Assembly: GCF_039962115.1 (NCBI RefSeq)
Contig: NZ_JAMPKJ010000020.1
Location: forward strand, 25,904 to 89,903
Direction: 5' to 3'
Length of the DNA: 64,000 nt
From: Funiculus sociatus GB2-C1
GTDB taxonomy: Bacteria; Cyanobacteriota; Cyanobacteriia; Cyanobacteriales; FACHB-T130
The notes beneath the pieces are model-generated. The model searched no databases. It saw only the letters and a list, made by a program, of their open reading frames with translations, and was not told the DNA's origin. Below, piece by piece: positions 36,425 to 45,163 of this stretch. Every line of letters starts with the position of its first letter. Position 1 is the first letter of the stretch. The position numbers were made by a program, and so were the translations under genes.

Positions 36425-36847
36425 GTGGTACATAGAGATGAGCAAATCACTCAACTAACCGGATATCAACAAGGTGAACTTATGAGTAGGATATGCACGA
36501 AAGAAGAACCTAGCGCTCTACAAGCTTTAGCAATAGCTTCAGCACAAAGCGTACACGCCGCTAAGCCTGCGAAATTACTAAAGCGACAATTTGATATCTT
36601 GCAACCATTGCGTCAATGGCTGGACGGGATAGAGATTCGTACCCCTAAGATGGCTCATTTCCTCGCCAAGGCTATTCCTGCACAGTGTCCTTTTGAACGC
36701 GATATCAAGATTTTTGGTCGCATAATCGCGCATATTCCCCCACTGTGCAAGCTGAATCCACTTTACGAGCAACTGGTAGGCTTGCGTTTTCGCGCTCTGT
36801 GTTATTTAGTAGATCGGTGTGGGCTGGATATTCAGTCGTATTGCTAG
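36425..36847 (+). CDS. Mo-dependent nitrogenase C-terminal-like domain protein
   Basis: 140 residues from GTG 36425 (AAGG 8 bases upstream); an ATG at 36482 with AAGGTG upstream would give 121 residues, and I cannot decide between them. The C-terminal 80 residues carry the whole conserved region: QPLRQWLDGIEIRTPKMAHFL, AKAIPAQCPFERDIKIFG, IPPLCKLNPLYEQLVGLRFRALCYL. In cyanobacteria small stand-alone proteins with this domain are common even where no nitrogenase exists; their function is unknown. Three conserved cysteines (in AQCPFE, PLCKLN, ALCYL) could bind metal. No nif gene is in the window. Confidence 0.8.
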   Translation: MVHRDEQITQLTGYQQGELMSRICTKEEPSALQALAIASAQSVHAAKPAKLLKRQFDILQPLRQWLDGIEIRTPKMAHFLAKAIPAQCPFERDIKIFGRIIAHIPPLCKLNPLYEQLVGLRFRALCYLVDRCGLDIQSYC

Positions 36848-37048
36848 ATAGAATTTGCTACTTTTAAGAAGGCAACAGTTGGATTATACGACTTGAGGGC
36901 TTTTTTGGCTAGAATGTCTTGCACCTAGAAGATTCAACAGAGATATTTGCAAGCATCATCTAAGCAATCGAATAATTTATGGCAGTAGCGATCGCTTATC
37001 GGGTTAACAAGAGTAAGATGTGGTGGATGCGATCGCTTACAATAAATT

Positions 37049-38095
37049 TCACCCAGCTAATGCTGCCAACTGCGATTCAATTTCAACTGGATTGAGTTTT
37101 TGACCAATAAAGACTAACTGAGTTTGCCGATTCTCTTCTGGTTGCCAAGGTCTATCGTAAAATTGATCAAATCTTGTTCCCACACCTTGCAATACTAACC
37201 GCATCGCTTTATTGGGAACAGCAACAAAACCTTTGATTCTGTAAATTTCCTGTTGTTGCACCAGTGCTTCTAATTGTTTTTGCAGCTGCTGGGGATCAAA
37301 AGCACGGTTTAAAATAACGTGAGCTGAAGTGATTTCCTCATCGTGGTCGTGGTCTTCTTCCGTGTCGTGATGACTGGGACGCGCATCTAAGTTGTCTTCT
37401 ACAGCAACTTGCAAGCCAAGAATAACAGAGGGATCGAGTTGCGATCTGTTGCTTTCCACAATCTTAACAGCTCTCGACAACTCTCCTTTAATCAAATCCA
37501 CCACCCCAGCTTGCTGCGTAGCATCCACCAAATCAGTTTTGTTCAACACCACCAAATCCGCACACGCCAGCTGATCTTCAAACAATTCTTGCAAAGGCGT
37601 TTCGTGTTCCAAATTCGGATCTGTTTGACGCTGTACATTTACCGCATCTGGATCACTAGCAAAAGTTCCAGCAGCCACGGCCTCACAATCAACGACTGTA
37701 ATTACAGCATCCACAGTAGCCGCATTGCGAATTTCCGGCCAGCGAAACGCCTTCACCAACGGCTTTGGTAAAGCCAGTCCCGATGTTTCAATTAAGATGC
37801 AATCAAGTTTATCTCGCCGCTTCAGCAACTCTAGCATCGTCGGCAAAAATTCTTCCTGCACCGTGCAGCACAGACAACCATTCGTCAATTCAACAATATT
37901 ACTGCTGCTGTCCCCATCTTCTGGACAGTAGCCACAAGAACGCAGCAATTCGCCATCAATACCCAATTCACCAAATTCATTCACCAAAACGGCGATGCGT
38001 CGTCCTTGGTTATTTTGTAGTAGATGGCGAATCAAAGTTGTTTTGCCACTGCCTAGAAAGCCAGTGATTACTGTTACGGGGAGTTTTGCAGCCAT
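37049..38095 (-). CDS. CobW/COG0523 family GTP-binding metallochaperone
   Basis: 348 residues. GTPase of the SIMIBI class: Walker A GFLGSGKT at residues 12-19, the metal-binding CLCC motif at 74-77, ETSGLALP (switch II region) and NKTD for guanine recognition. A His/Asp/Glu-rich loop near residues 240-253 (HHDTEEDHDHDEE) and the C-terminal CobW_C domain (KQLEALVQQQEIYRIKGFVAVPNK) follow. Such proteins deliver zinc or other metals to client proteins; the His-rich loop favours a zinc or cobalt/nickel role. The client is not shown. Single-gene unit. Confidence 0.9.
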   Translation of the reverse strand: MAAKLPVTVITGFLGSGKTTLIRHLLQNNQGRRIAVLVNEFGELGIDGELLRSCGYCPEDGDSSSNIVELTNGCLCCTVQEEFLPTMLELLKRRDKLDCILIETSGLALPKPLVKAFRWPEIRNAATVDAVITVVDCEAVAAGTFASDPDAVNVQRQTDPNLEHETPLQELFEDQLACADLVVLNKTDLVDATQQAGVVDLIKGELSRAVKIVESNRSQLDPSVILGLQVAVEDNLDARPSHHDTEEDHDHDEEITSAHVILNRAFDPQQLQKQLEALVQQQEIYRIKGFVAVPNKAMRLVLQGVGTRFDQFYDRPWQPEENRQTQLVFIGQKLNPVEIESQLAALAG

Positions 38096-38194
38096 TTTTT
38101 GAAAAAGTTTAAATTAGTAACTTGTAATCAACAGCTTTCTAAATTAGCACAATTGGGATTATTAACACAAGCTTAAAATACTGTCTTATCAATT

Positions 38195-38217
38195 AAGGCG
38201 GGCCAAAAGCCCACCTT
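38195..38217 (-). terminator. Hairpin downstream of the DUF2267 gene
   Basis: On the minus strand AAGGTGGGC-TTTTG-GCCCGCCTT (9 bp with one G-T wobble) followed by AATTGATAAG. It lies 53 bases after the stop of the DUF2267 gene. No strong U-run. Confidence 0.5.
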
Positions 38218-38269
38218 AGAGTTCGGTGTATTTACTTTTACCTACTTAGGCGTTCATATGCAAGGCTAA

Positions 38270-38692
38270 TTAAGCTTGCTCCCACATTTCGCCAATTTCG
38301 CCAGGTAGAAAGCTAGCAACTTCCTGCATACGTTCAGGAGATAACTCTTCTTTTGTAGCAGAAAATATTGCTTTAATAATTTTTTCTGCGTCGGCTCCTG
38401 GTAAATTCCCTTCTTGTCTCAGCCTTACTAAAAAGTTTTCCGGCTTGATTTTTAACTGGGGTCTAATTTTGCTCAAAAAATTGACGATGGGGTTAGTATC
38501 TTCCCAAAGGTCTTCTACTTCATCGGAGGCTGGACTTTTATCCAGTTCTTCTTCTACTCGCTCTACTGCTTCATTGCTCATTACATCGCGCATGGTGCGA
38601 AACAGTACCTCTGTAGCACGGCGAGCTTCATCCAGATCCTTCAAATCAGCCTTTTGTCTGACTTTTTCTAAGAAAGGGTGATGTGACTCCAT
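38270..38692 (-). CDS. DUF2267 domain protein
   Basis: 140 residues from ATG 38692, chosen because GGAGGAG lies 6 bases upstream; an in-frame ATG at 38707 lies before that site. All-helical, acidic. Pattern of DUF2267: DEARRATEVLFRTMRDVMSNEAVERVEEEL near residues 20-50, then PIVNFLSKIRP, VRLRQEGNL and LPGEIGEMWEQ at the end. Members occur in stress-induced gene sets, but no function is established. Single-gene unit with a 328-base upstream region. Confidence 0.8.
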   Translation of the reverse strand: MESHHPFLEKVRQKADLKDLDEARRATEVLFRTMRDVMSNEAVERVEEELDKSPASDEVEDLWEDTNPIVNFLSKIRPQLKIKPENFLVRLRQEGNLPGADAEKIIKAIFSATKEELSPERMQEVASFLPGEIGEMWEQA

Positions 38693-38707
38693 GAGAAACT
38701 CCTCCAA

Positions 38708-39035
38708 GTAAAAGTAATAAAGTTGGTTTGCTAAGTAAGAAAACTTCAGCTTCAGTTACTTTAAAAAATAAATTCTTGTTGTGCTTCTCTCCGCAGAGGG
38801 AAATATTTTATACTAACTTTCGGGATGAACTCAAGAGATAATACTGCTGTCAGTTGCTTCGATAATTAGTATCTGATAGAGTGTATATTCTTAAATTACA
38901 GGTAGGTTGTGGCTTTTTTGGGTGTAGAAGTTTTGATACAGTGGTTGCTGAGGTCAGACGTTGCTATTGTCTTGCTTGCAGTACCTACAATTGTTGTATG
39001 CCCCTCGAAAAGTCCATCAGCTGTGATGCAAGGAA
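38708..39035. other. Divergent intergenic region between DUF2267 and DUF4332 genes
   Basis: 328 bases holding the two promoters and the strong GGAGGAG site of the DUF2267 gene. I see no riboswitch or repeat. Confidence 0.45.
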
Positions 39036-39473
39036 ATGAATACTCATCGTTCTGTTCCAAATCGCTTGAAACCGACTAATTGGCGAATTGAGCAATTGCC
39101 TGGAATAAGTTCTGAAGATCAAGCTCGACTGATAGGCTGTGGAATTACAACTACATTGCAACTATTACAGCAATGCCATAGCCAACAGCAAAAACACGCC
39201 TTATCAGAGAAGTTACAAGTTCATATTCACCACGTTTCTAAATGGGTGGCTCTGGCCGATTTATCCCGCATTCCTAGTATAGGTTGTCAATATTGCGGGT
39301 TACTGCTTCATGCGGGGATTGCTTCCGCCGCGCAACTAGCTCAAATGCACATCCACAAGGTACATCAACAAATTTTGCGCCTGCAAGTGGCAACAATGCA
39401 ACGCCGGGATTTATGCCCATCAAGAGGCGAAATGGTGCAATGGATTCAACAAGCACGTCTTCTAAGCAATTAA
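39036..39473 (+). CDS. DUF4332 domain protein (helix-hairpin-helix type)
   Basis: 145 residues. Contains two helix-hairpin-helix-like segments: IEQLPGISSEDQARLIGCGITTTLQLL near residues 18-45 and SRIPSIGCQYCGLLLHAGIASAAQLAQ near 79-105, matching DUF4332. HhH folds usually bind DNA without sequence preference, but DUF4332 proteins have no settled function. Single-gene unit that converges on ho1. Confidence 0.78.
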   Translation: MNTHRSVPNRLKPTNWRIEQLPGISSEDQARLIGCGITTTLQLLQQCHSQQQKHALSEKLQVHIHHVSKWVALADLSRIPSIGCQYCGLLLHAGIASAAQLAQMHIHKVHQQILRLQVATMQRRDLCPSRGEMVQWIQQARLLSN

Positions 39474-39563
39474 AAATGAAAAATGTCAAGTTGTCGCTCT
39501 GTTGAAGCATTTGTTAAGTTTCACTGGCCTTTAACCCAACCTACAATTATTGAATTAAAGCAG

Positions 39564-39619
39564 ACAATCCTGAAAACTCGATGATAATGGCACCACCATC
39601 ACCAAGTTTTCAGGATTGT
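39564..39619. repeat. Perfect 15-bp inverted repeat between DUF4332 gene and ho1
   Basis: ACAATCCTGAAAACT (39564-39578) and its exact complement (39605-39619) flank a 26-base centre. It may serve as a bidirectional terminator for the two convergent genes, or be a 56-bp remnant of a small mobile element. Confidence 0.55.
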
Positions 39620-39711
39620 TTGAAAAAATGAGATATTGTCTAGAAATCAGAACTCAATTCAGAAGTAAAGGCTATTTGGAAGAAAGAATAAATTCCTTCA
39701 TTCCTTATGCT

Positions 39712-40431
39712 TTACCCTTCGGAAGTTGCCAGTTCCGTGCTACCACGAGAGCGACGGCGTGTAATCGAGTTGAACAACATTTGACCAACTGCTTTGATCA
39801 AGTTGCCATTCAGTTCTTGGAACATTTTCATGTTCATGGCAAAAGCAGCATTGGCTTCGTCCACAATTTTATCTGCTGTGGCATCATCAATCGGCAGGTC
39901 GTTCATCGCTTGGCGATAGGTTGCTTTGAACTCCTTCTCATCGGGAATGTCGTTGAACTCATAGAAAGCGGTGCCTTGCCCTTCGCTGAGGTTCATCCCC
40001 CGTTGAGCAATTCCCTTGAGAATTTGACCGCCGGATAAGTCGCCGAGGTAGCGGGTGTAGGAGTGGGCGATTAATAATTCTGGTGAGTTGGCAGATACTT
40101 CCCGAATCCGGCTGACGTATTCTTCTGCGGCTGGTGAGGCAGAGACTTGCTCGCGCCAGTTGGTTCCGTAGTAGTAGCTGAGGTCTTGTTCCAGGCTCTT
40201 TTTCCGGTTCAGCTCTTGGAAGTAAATCTTGGAGAGAAGCGGGTGCTGGCGATGCCGTTCCATCTCTTCTTCCATTGCTGAATAGACAAAGTAGAGGTTG
40301 CCTACTAGATTCCGGTAGGAGTTCTTTTCAACTACTCCTTTTAAAAAGCACTTGACAAAACCAACGTTTTCTGCCATTGTGTGAGATTTTTTGGTTCCCA
40401 CACGCAATTTTGTTGCTAAATTGCTGCTCAT
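39712..40431 (-). CDS. ho1: Heme oxygenase (biliverdin-producing)
   Basis: 239 residues, normal for cyanobacterial HO1. Opens heme to biliverdin IX-alpha, CO and Fe2+ using reduced ferredoxin; biliverdin feeds phycocyanobilin for phycobilisomes and phytochromes. The proximal heme ligand is H17 in KKSHTMAENV, and the signature SYTRYLGDLSGGQILKGIAQR (distal helix) is at about residues 125-145. No membrane anchor. Single-gene unit. No hemN or pcyA nearby. Confidence 0.96.
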   Translation of the reverse strand: MSSNLATKLRVGTKKSHTMAENVGFVKCFLKGVVEKNSYRNLVGNLYFVYSAMEEEMERHRQHPLLSKIYFQELNRKKSLEQDLSYYYGTNWREQVSASPAAEEYVSRIREVSANSPELLIAHSYTRYLGDLSGGQILKGIAQRGMNLSEGQGTAFYEFNDIPDEKEFKATYRQAMNDLPIDDATADKIVDEANAAFAMNMKMFQELNGNLIKAVGQMLFNSITRRRSRGSTELATSEG

Positions 40432-40564
40432 GCTAAATTTTTGTCCCTAATGTCTACTGAGGAGCGTAACTGTTTTTCAAAAGGCTGAAAAAGCACCTAA
40501 AACGTTACAGTAGACCGATTTCATGAGAAATGGTGTTAAGAATTCTTACAAGGGACAGCTAAAA

Positions 40565-40586
40565 AGGGCGGGCATTGCCCACCCTT
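40565..40586 (-). terminator. Rho-independent terminator of the fasciclin gene
   Basis: On the minus strand AAGGGTGGGCA / TGCCCGCCCTT (one G-T wobble) followed by TTT, 43 bases after the fasciclin stop. Confidence 0.65.
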
Positions 40587-40628
40587 CAAGAGTTTGATGA
40601 ATTTAGTGACAAAGCGTCAAGCGATCGC

Positions 40629-41297
40629 TTACTGTGCCGTCTTGGGAGCGTCAAGACCTGCTTGCACATCGGGAGGCAGAATTACCTTGTCAACAACGTG
40701 GATAATTCCGTTGCTGGCTGGGATATTTGGCTGGATCACCTTGGCATTGTTCACCGTGATGTCATTGGTGGAACTATCAATCGCGACGGTGACGGGAGTA
40801 CCTTCAACTGTTTTCACTTCTCCAGCTTTCAGTTCGCTAGAAGAGATTTTCCCAGGCACCACATGGTAGCTCAGAAGCTCCACTAACGCTGGTTTGTTTT
40901 CTGGCAGCAGTAGCTTGTCTAAAACCCCTGCTGGTAAGGCGGCGAAAGCTGCATCAGTCGGAGCAAATACTGTGTAAGGAGTGCTACCAGTCAGGTTTTC
41001 AGTCAAGCCTGCTGCTTGCACTGCTTTGGTTAGCGTTGTGAAGGAACCAGCGCTAGCTGCGGATTGTGCAAGTTCTCCGAGGTTTTTGTCTTCAGTTGTA
41101 GCTGCGGGTGATTCTGTAGCTGTGGGAGCTTCTGCAATTGGTGATTCTGTAGTTACGGGAGCTTCTGCAACGGGAGACTCGGTAGTAGGAGCTGTGGCTG
41201 TTGTCTCTGGGTTGCCGCAGGCAGACAGGGCTACAAGGCTACCAACGCCGATAACACTGAACAAAAGTTTTCCTAAAATCTGTTTGCTTGCTTTCAT
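40629..41297 (-). CDS. Fasciclin-domain lipoprotein
   Basis: 222 residues. N-terminal lipoprotein signal with lipobox LSAC (Cys27), so the protein should be lipid-anchored at the outer face of the plasma membrane or in the outer membrane. A spacer of Pro/Thr/Ala/Glu follows with a repeated TESPxAEAPxT unit (about residues 30-68). One fasciclin (FAS1) domain fills about 75-215: FTTLTKAVQAAGL, YTVFAPTDAAFAALP, LLSYHVVPGKISS, IIHVVDKVILPP. FAS1 domains mediate adhesion. Single-gene unit. Confidence 0.92.
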   Translation of the reverse strand: MKASKQILGKLLFSVIGVGSLVALSACGNPETTATAPTTESPVAEAPVTTESPIAEAPTATESPAATTEDKNLGELAQSAASAGSFTTLTKAVQAAGLTENLTGSTPYTVFAPTDAAFAALPAGVLDKLLLPENKPALVELLSYHVVPGKISSSELKAGEVKTVEGTPVTVAIDSSTNDITVNNAKVIQPNIPASNGIIHVVDKVILPPDVQAGLDAPKTAQ

Positions 41298-41523
41298 GGA
41301 TTACCTATGGTTGTAAAGATAAGTTAAATAGCCTGTTAACAAAACTTAATGGATAAATTGAGTAATGTACTCAGCCAAAAGAGAGAGTTAAAAGTTCGTC
41401 TCCCCAGTCTCCGACTGGCAATGCCTTGAATGAGGTTCTACCTCGTGCAAGCCTTATTTTTCTGCTAAAAGGGGAGGCAGAGTAGGACAGAATCCATTCC
41501 CAGTCAGGGGTTGGGAAAGAGAT

Positions 41524-43116
41524 TTACCACGCTAGTGCCAAACCATCAGCACGAGGTTCAGAGGCGGCGACAAGTACCCCGCCTCGCCGTAAAATAATCT
41601 GACCTTTACCAAACATTCCAGGTTCGGCGCTAATTTGCACATTGTGACCGCACTCAGCCAGAGCCAGTGCTATATTCCGGGATATCGCTTGCTCTAAAAG
41701 CACCGTATTTCCGGCGATAAACCGCCATCTAGGGGCATCGAGTGCGGCTTGGGGGTTCATTCCATAGTCCACCAAGTTAGCCACGACTTGTAGATGTCCC
41801 TGCGGTTGCATCGGTGCGCCCATGACACCAAATGGCCCTAAGGGTTGGTTGTCTTGCGTCAAAAAGCCGGGAATAATGGTGTGAAAGGGACGTTTAGCTG
41901 CTGCTACTTGATTTGGGTGTCCCGCCTCTAAGGTAAATCCCGATGCTCGGTTTTGCAGGGCGATGCCTGTATCAGGGATGAGAATGCCGTTGCCAAAGCC
42001 ACTGTAGTTGGATTGGATGAAGGAAACCATCAGTTCTGAGTCAGCGGCGGCGAGATATACTGTTCCGCCTTTGGGTAGCCCAGGTTCGGCTATGATCGCA
42101 TTTTTTCCAATTAAACTTCGACGTTGAGCCGCATAAGTTTTATCTAAAAGGTGTTCGACAGGCATCTCCATAAAGTTAGGATCTGCGACGTAGCGGTGGA
42201 TATCAGCAAAAGCTAACTTCATCGCTTCAATTTGCCGATGGTAGCTAGAAGCTGATTCGCGGGGAGACTCGGATAAGTTGTAACCTTCAAGGATATTTAA
42301 AGCAATCAATGTGGCGATACCTTGAGTGTTGGGGGGAATTTCCCAGACGGTAACGCCGCGATAATTGGTAGAAATTGGCTGCACCCAGTCGGCTTGATGC
42401 ACGGCTAAGTCAGATTTTGATAGAATGCCACCTGTGTTGGCGGCGAAGGACGCGATCGCTTCTGCTAGTTCGCCGCGATCGCGTCCTTCGCCGCCAGTTT
42501 GCGCGATCGCTTTCAGCGTTTTGGCATGAACTTGACTGCGCCAAATTTCCCCAGCCGCAGGTGCGCGACCGGAAGGGAAAAATACCTGTTTAAAGGGTTG
42601 AAATTCTGGCGCAGTTAGAGGTAAATAAATATCAGCCGCACGTTTCCAAGCTCGCGCCGTCTCTGGCGACACCGGAAAACCTTCTTCGGCATAGCGAATT
42701 GCTGGTGCAAATAATTGCTCAAAAGGTAACTTTCCCCAACGTTCCCATAATTTCCGCCAAGCTGACACAGCACCAGGCACAGTTACAGTCAACCAACCCA
42801 AAGATGGAATTTGCCACATCCCAGCAAAATGTCCCGGCGATAAGGTTTGGGGACTTTTACCAGAAGCATTCAAACCGTGTAATTGCCCATCCCAGACTAA
42901 AGCAAAGGCATCGGAACCAATGCCATTGGAAGTAGGTTCGACAACTGTAAGCGCGATCGCCATCGCCACAGCCGCATCCACCGCATTTCCCCCAGCCAAC
43001 AGCATTTCCATCCCTGCGATCGCTGCTTGAGGTTGGCTAGTTGCCACAGCGCCCTGCTGCCCCATCACGACTCGTCGGGCGGAAGAATAAGGATAATCAG
43101 TCAAATTTTCTAACAT
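41524..43116 (-). CDS. ggt: Gamma-glutamyltransferase family protein
   Basis: 530 residues from ATG 43116 (MLENLTDYPYSSARRVV); two in-frame ATGs upstream (43143, 43149) give an unlikely extension. N-terminal nucleophile hydrolase. The large-subunit start is AVATSQPQAAIAGMEMLLAGGNAVDAAVAMA. Autocleavage and catalysis should be at a Thr in PKGGTVYLAAADSE, which starts the small subunit. The small subunit has SNYSGFGNGILIPDTGI and GVMGAPMQPQGHLQV. It transfers or hydrolyses gamma-glutamyl groups, e.g. of glutathione. No signal peptide is visible. Divergent from the ferritin-like gene. Confidence 0.88.
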   Translation of the reverse strand: MLENLTDYPYSSARRVVMGQQGAVATSQPQAAIAGMEMLLAGGNAVDAAVAMAIALTVVEPTSNGIGSDAFALVWDGQLHGLNASGKSPQTLSPGHFAGMWQIPSLGWLTVTVPGAVSAWRKLWERWGKLPFEQLFAPAIRYAEEGFPVSPETARAWKRAADIYLPLTAPEFQPFKQVFFPSGRAPAAGEIWRSQVHAKTLKAIAQTGGEGRDRGELAEAIASFAANTGGILSKSDLAVHQADWVQPISTNYRGVTVWEIPPNTQGIATLIALNILEGYNLSESPRESASSYHRQIEAMKLAFADIHRYVADPNFMEMPVEHLLDKTYAAQRRSLIGKNAIIAEPGLPKGGTVYLAAADSELMVSFIQSNYSGFGNGILIPDTGIALQNRASGFTLEAGHPNQVAAAKRPFHTIIPGFLTQDNQPLGPFGVMGAPMQPQGHLQVVANLVDYGMNPQAALDAPRWRFIAGNTVLLEQAISRNIALALAECGHNVQISAEPGMFGKGQIILRRGGVLVAASEPRADGLALAW

Positions 43117-43152
43117 CACCTCACACCCTTTTGCTTGGAACATTAGCAATAA

Positions 43153-43175
43153 GCCAATAGCTAATTGCTATTGGC
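43153..43175. repeat. Hairpin GCCAATAGC / GCTATTGGC in the divergent ggt promoter region
   Basis: 9-bp perfect stem with loop TAATT, in the gap between two divergent genes. Same ATTAGC/TTGGC word family as the repeats at 13395-13456. It could be a shared operator or a chance repeat. Confidence 0.45.
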
Positions 43176-43224
43176 AACGATAAGATCGCATTTGTAGCTT
43201 CCTCATAATCAACGAAATTTACGA

Positions 43225-43983
43225 ATGAACTTCTTTACTTACCTTTTACACCTAGCTGGTTCCAGCGCCAGCGCTTATATTGGTGCCAGCCAGATCCGCG
43301 ATCCGCTGACGCGCCCCAACGTTATCGCTGGATTTCAACTAGCTGAATCTGGTTCAGTTCCGTTTCTGCAAGCTTTAAGCGATCGCGCCGCCGCAGAAGG
43401 CGATACTTGGTTAGCTGAAAAACTTGCCCGTCACGCCTCCGACGAAAAGCGTCACGGTCAAATTTTCGCCCAGGCCCTGAAGCGAATCAACAAGCAAGTC
43501 ATCGACTTTAAGAATATTCCCAAAACCACAACCGAAGGAAAGCCAGACGAACGTCGTCGCAGTCCCTTCTTCGAGGCTTACTTTCAGGGATATCCGCCAG
43601 AAGCCATAAAACCAGAAAATATGGACTGGACGGTGTTCATGGCAAGCACTTATATCCTAGAACTAGATGCCAGCAAAGACTTCGTTCGCATGGCTAACGT
43701 ATTGCCAGAGGATGAGTCGAACAGTGTCGCCTTGAAAAAGGGACTCCTCAGCATCGCCGAGGACGAAACCGGACACGCAGCTTATCTTTACGAGGCGTTA
43801 CAGCGTCGTTTCCCAGAGGCGACTGTGCAACAGATTGTGGATGAATGGCGGACTCGCAAGGTAAACGCGCTGCTGGCAATGGTGAGTAATATGATGCAGA
43901 AAAGCGGAAAGATGTCTTCACTGGTTCAGGATGGCGTTCCTACAGAAGAGTCTGAGGAAGAGTCAGAATTAGCCGCAGCTTAG
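43225..43983 (+). CDS. Ferritin-like domain protein
   Basis: 252 residues. Four-helix bundle with two carboxylate/histidine pairs: ASDEKRHGQIFAQAL near residues 70-85 and AEDETGHAAYLYEAL near 175-190, plus GFQLAESGSVPFLQ and STYILELDASKDFV. The pattern fits di-iron ferritin-like proteins. The C-terminus is acidic (EESEEESELAAA). It may store iron, act as an oxidase or deal with peroxide; the sequence does not say which. Single-gene unit followed by a REP-like repeat. Confidence 0.8.
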   Translation: MNFFTYLLHLAGSSASAYIGASQIRDPLTRPNVIAGFQLAESGSVPFLQALSDRAAAEGDTWLAEKLARHASDEKRHGQIFAQALKRINKQVIDFKNIPKTTTEGKPDERRRSPFFEAYFQGYPPEAIKPENMDWTVFMASTYILELDASKDFVRMANVLPEDESNSVALKKGLLSIAEDETGHAAYLYEALQRRFPEATVQQIVDEWRTRKVNALLAMVSNMMQKSGKMSSLVQDGVPTEESEEESELAAA

Positions 43984-43991
43984 CCCTGGCG

Positions 43992-44107
43992 ATTGAAATC
44001 GCGGCTACACAAACAAAGTCCGCCTGCGCGGACTAATGTAGAGACGTGAAATTTCGTGTCTTTACAACCTGCGAAGGCAGGTTTTGTCTGTGTAGCCGCG
44101 ATTACGA
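43992..44107. repeat. REP-like hairpin repeat, copy C
   Basis: The best copy in the window. Ends GCGGCTACACAAACAAAG and TTTTGTCTGTGTAGCCGCG are complementary and enclose three hairpins: AGTCCGC..GCGGACT, GTAGAGACGTG..CGTGTCTTTAC and AACCTGC..GCAGGTT. Between two convergent genes. Confidence 0.75.
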
Positions 44108-44131
44108 ACATCACCTGATGTTAGAAAACTT

Positions 44132-45001
44132 TCAGGATGCTGTAGCGCTGTCAATTTTTGCTACGTCCTCATCAGATAGTTGCACATCGACAGCACGCAC
44201 CGAGTCTTCAATGCTGGAAACTTTACTTGCACCCGGAATAGGTACAACAACTGGAGACTTTGCCCGCAACCACGCCAAGACGATACAGTAAACTGATACG
44301 CCTTTTTCTTGGGATAGGGTAACGATCGCTTTTATATCTTCCAAATTCCCCACCCGGCGACTACCACCAAGGGGACTCCAAGGCAAAAATGTCAGCTTTT
44401 CTTTCTCGCAATATTCCAGCACACCATCAAACTCTGGCTGACGATACCAAGGATTGTACTGATTTTGCACCGAGACAATATCAACAACCTCACGGGCGCG
44501 TTTAATTTGTTCGACGGAAAAGTTGGAAACGCCGACAAACCGAATTAAACCCTCATCCACAGCTTCTTTTGCTGGCTTTAGCGACTCTTCAATGGTATAA
44601 TCTGTGTCTGGTGCGTGATACTGCCAAACATCAATCGGCTTCTTGCCACCCAAAGCTTCAAAACTAATCTTAATCGTCTCCCGCAAATGCTTCGGATTGC
44701 CGTTGCGAGTCCAGCTACCATTCGGGCGCATCAGCCCGCCCTTAGTAGCAACGATGACATTACTGGTATCGCCATAAGATGAAAGTGCTTTACTAATTAG
44801 TCGTTCGTTGTGGTGCTTGTCTGATTCATCTTTACAGTAAGAATCAGCGGTATCAATCATTGTGACACCCAAATCGAGGGCGCGATGGATGACTTTGATT
44901 GATTCTGATTCCGGCGGTCTGCTACTTAAAGACATCGGCATTCCACCCAATGCGATCGCGCTAATTTTTACACCAGTATTTCCCAGTTCTTTCGTTTGCA
45001 T
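44132..45001 (-). CDS. Aldo/keto reductase
   Basis: 289 residues from ATG 45001 (MQTKELGNTGVKISAIALGGMPM), the normal family start; the longer frame upstream is not supported. NADPH-dependent oxidoreductase, (beta/alpha)8 barrel. Catalytic tetrad visible: Asp and Tyr in MIDTADSYCKDES, Lys in VIVATKGGLM and His in DVWQYHAPD. The C-terminus has VPIPGASKVSSIEDSVRAVD, the cofactor loop. Substrate unknown. Convergent with the ferritin-like gene. Confidence 0.9.
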   Translation of the reverse strand: MQTKELGNTGVKISAIALGGMPMSLSSRPPESESIKVIHRALDLGVTMIDTADSYCKDESDKHHNERLISKALSSYGDTSNVIVATKGGLMRPNGSWTRNGNPKHLRETIKISFEALGGKKPIDVWQYHAPDTDYTIEESLKPAKEAVDEGLIRFVGVSNFSVEQIKRAREVVDIVSVQNQYNPWYRQPEFDGVLEYCEKEKLTFLPWSPLGGSRRVGNLEDIKAIVTLSQEKGVSVYCIVLAWLRAKSPVVVPIPGASKVSSIEDSVRAVDVQLSDEDVAKIDSATAS

Positions 45002-45118
45002 CGTTAAACCTTGCTTTCGTCTTCTACCCTTCAATTGATTGAAGATCGGCGGATAGAAATCGTCTGTCTGACGGTTAGTTCTCAACAAGCGATCGCAAAT
45101 TCTGTCTATCAACATCCT

Positions 45119-45147
45119 GTAGAGACACGACAATACCGTGTCTCTAC
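45119..45147. repeat. Hairpin GTAGAGACACG / CGTGTCTCTAC
   Basis: 11-bp perfect stem, 7-base loop, between the aldo/keto reductase and the permease gene on the same strand. A common dispersed cyanobacterial hairpin; also forms the middle part of the repeat at 43992-44107. It may terminate the permease transcript. Confidence 0.6.
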
Positions 45148-45163
45148 GTCTAAAAGGGCAATT

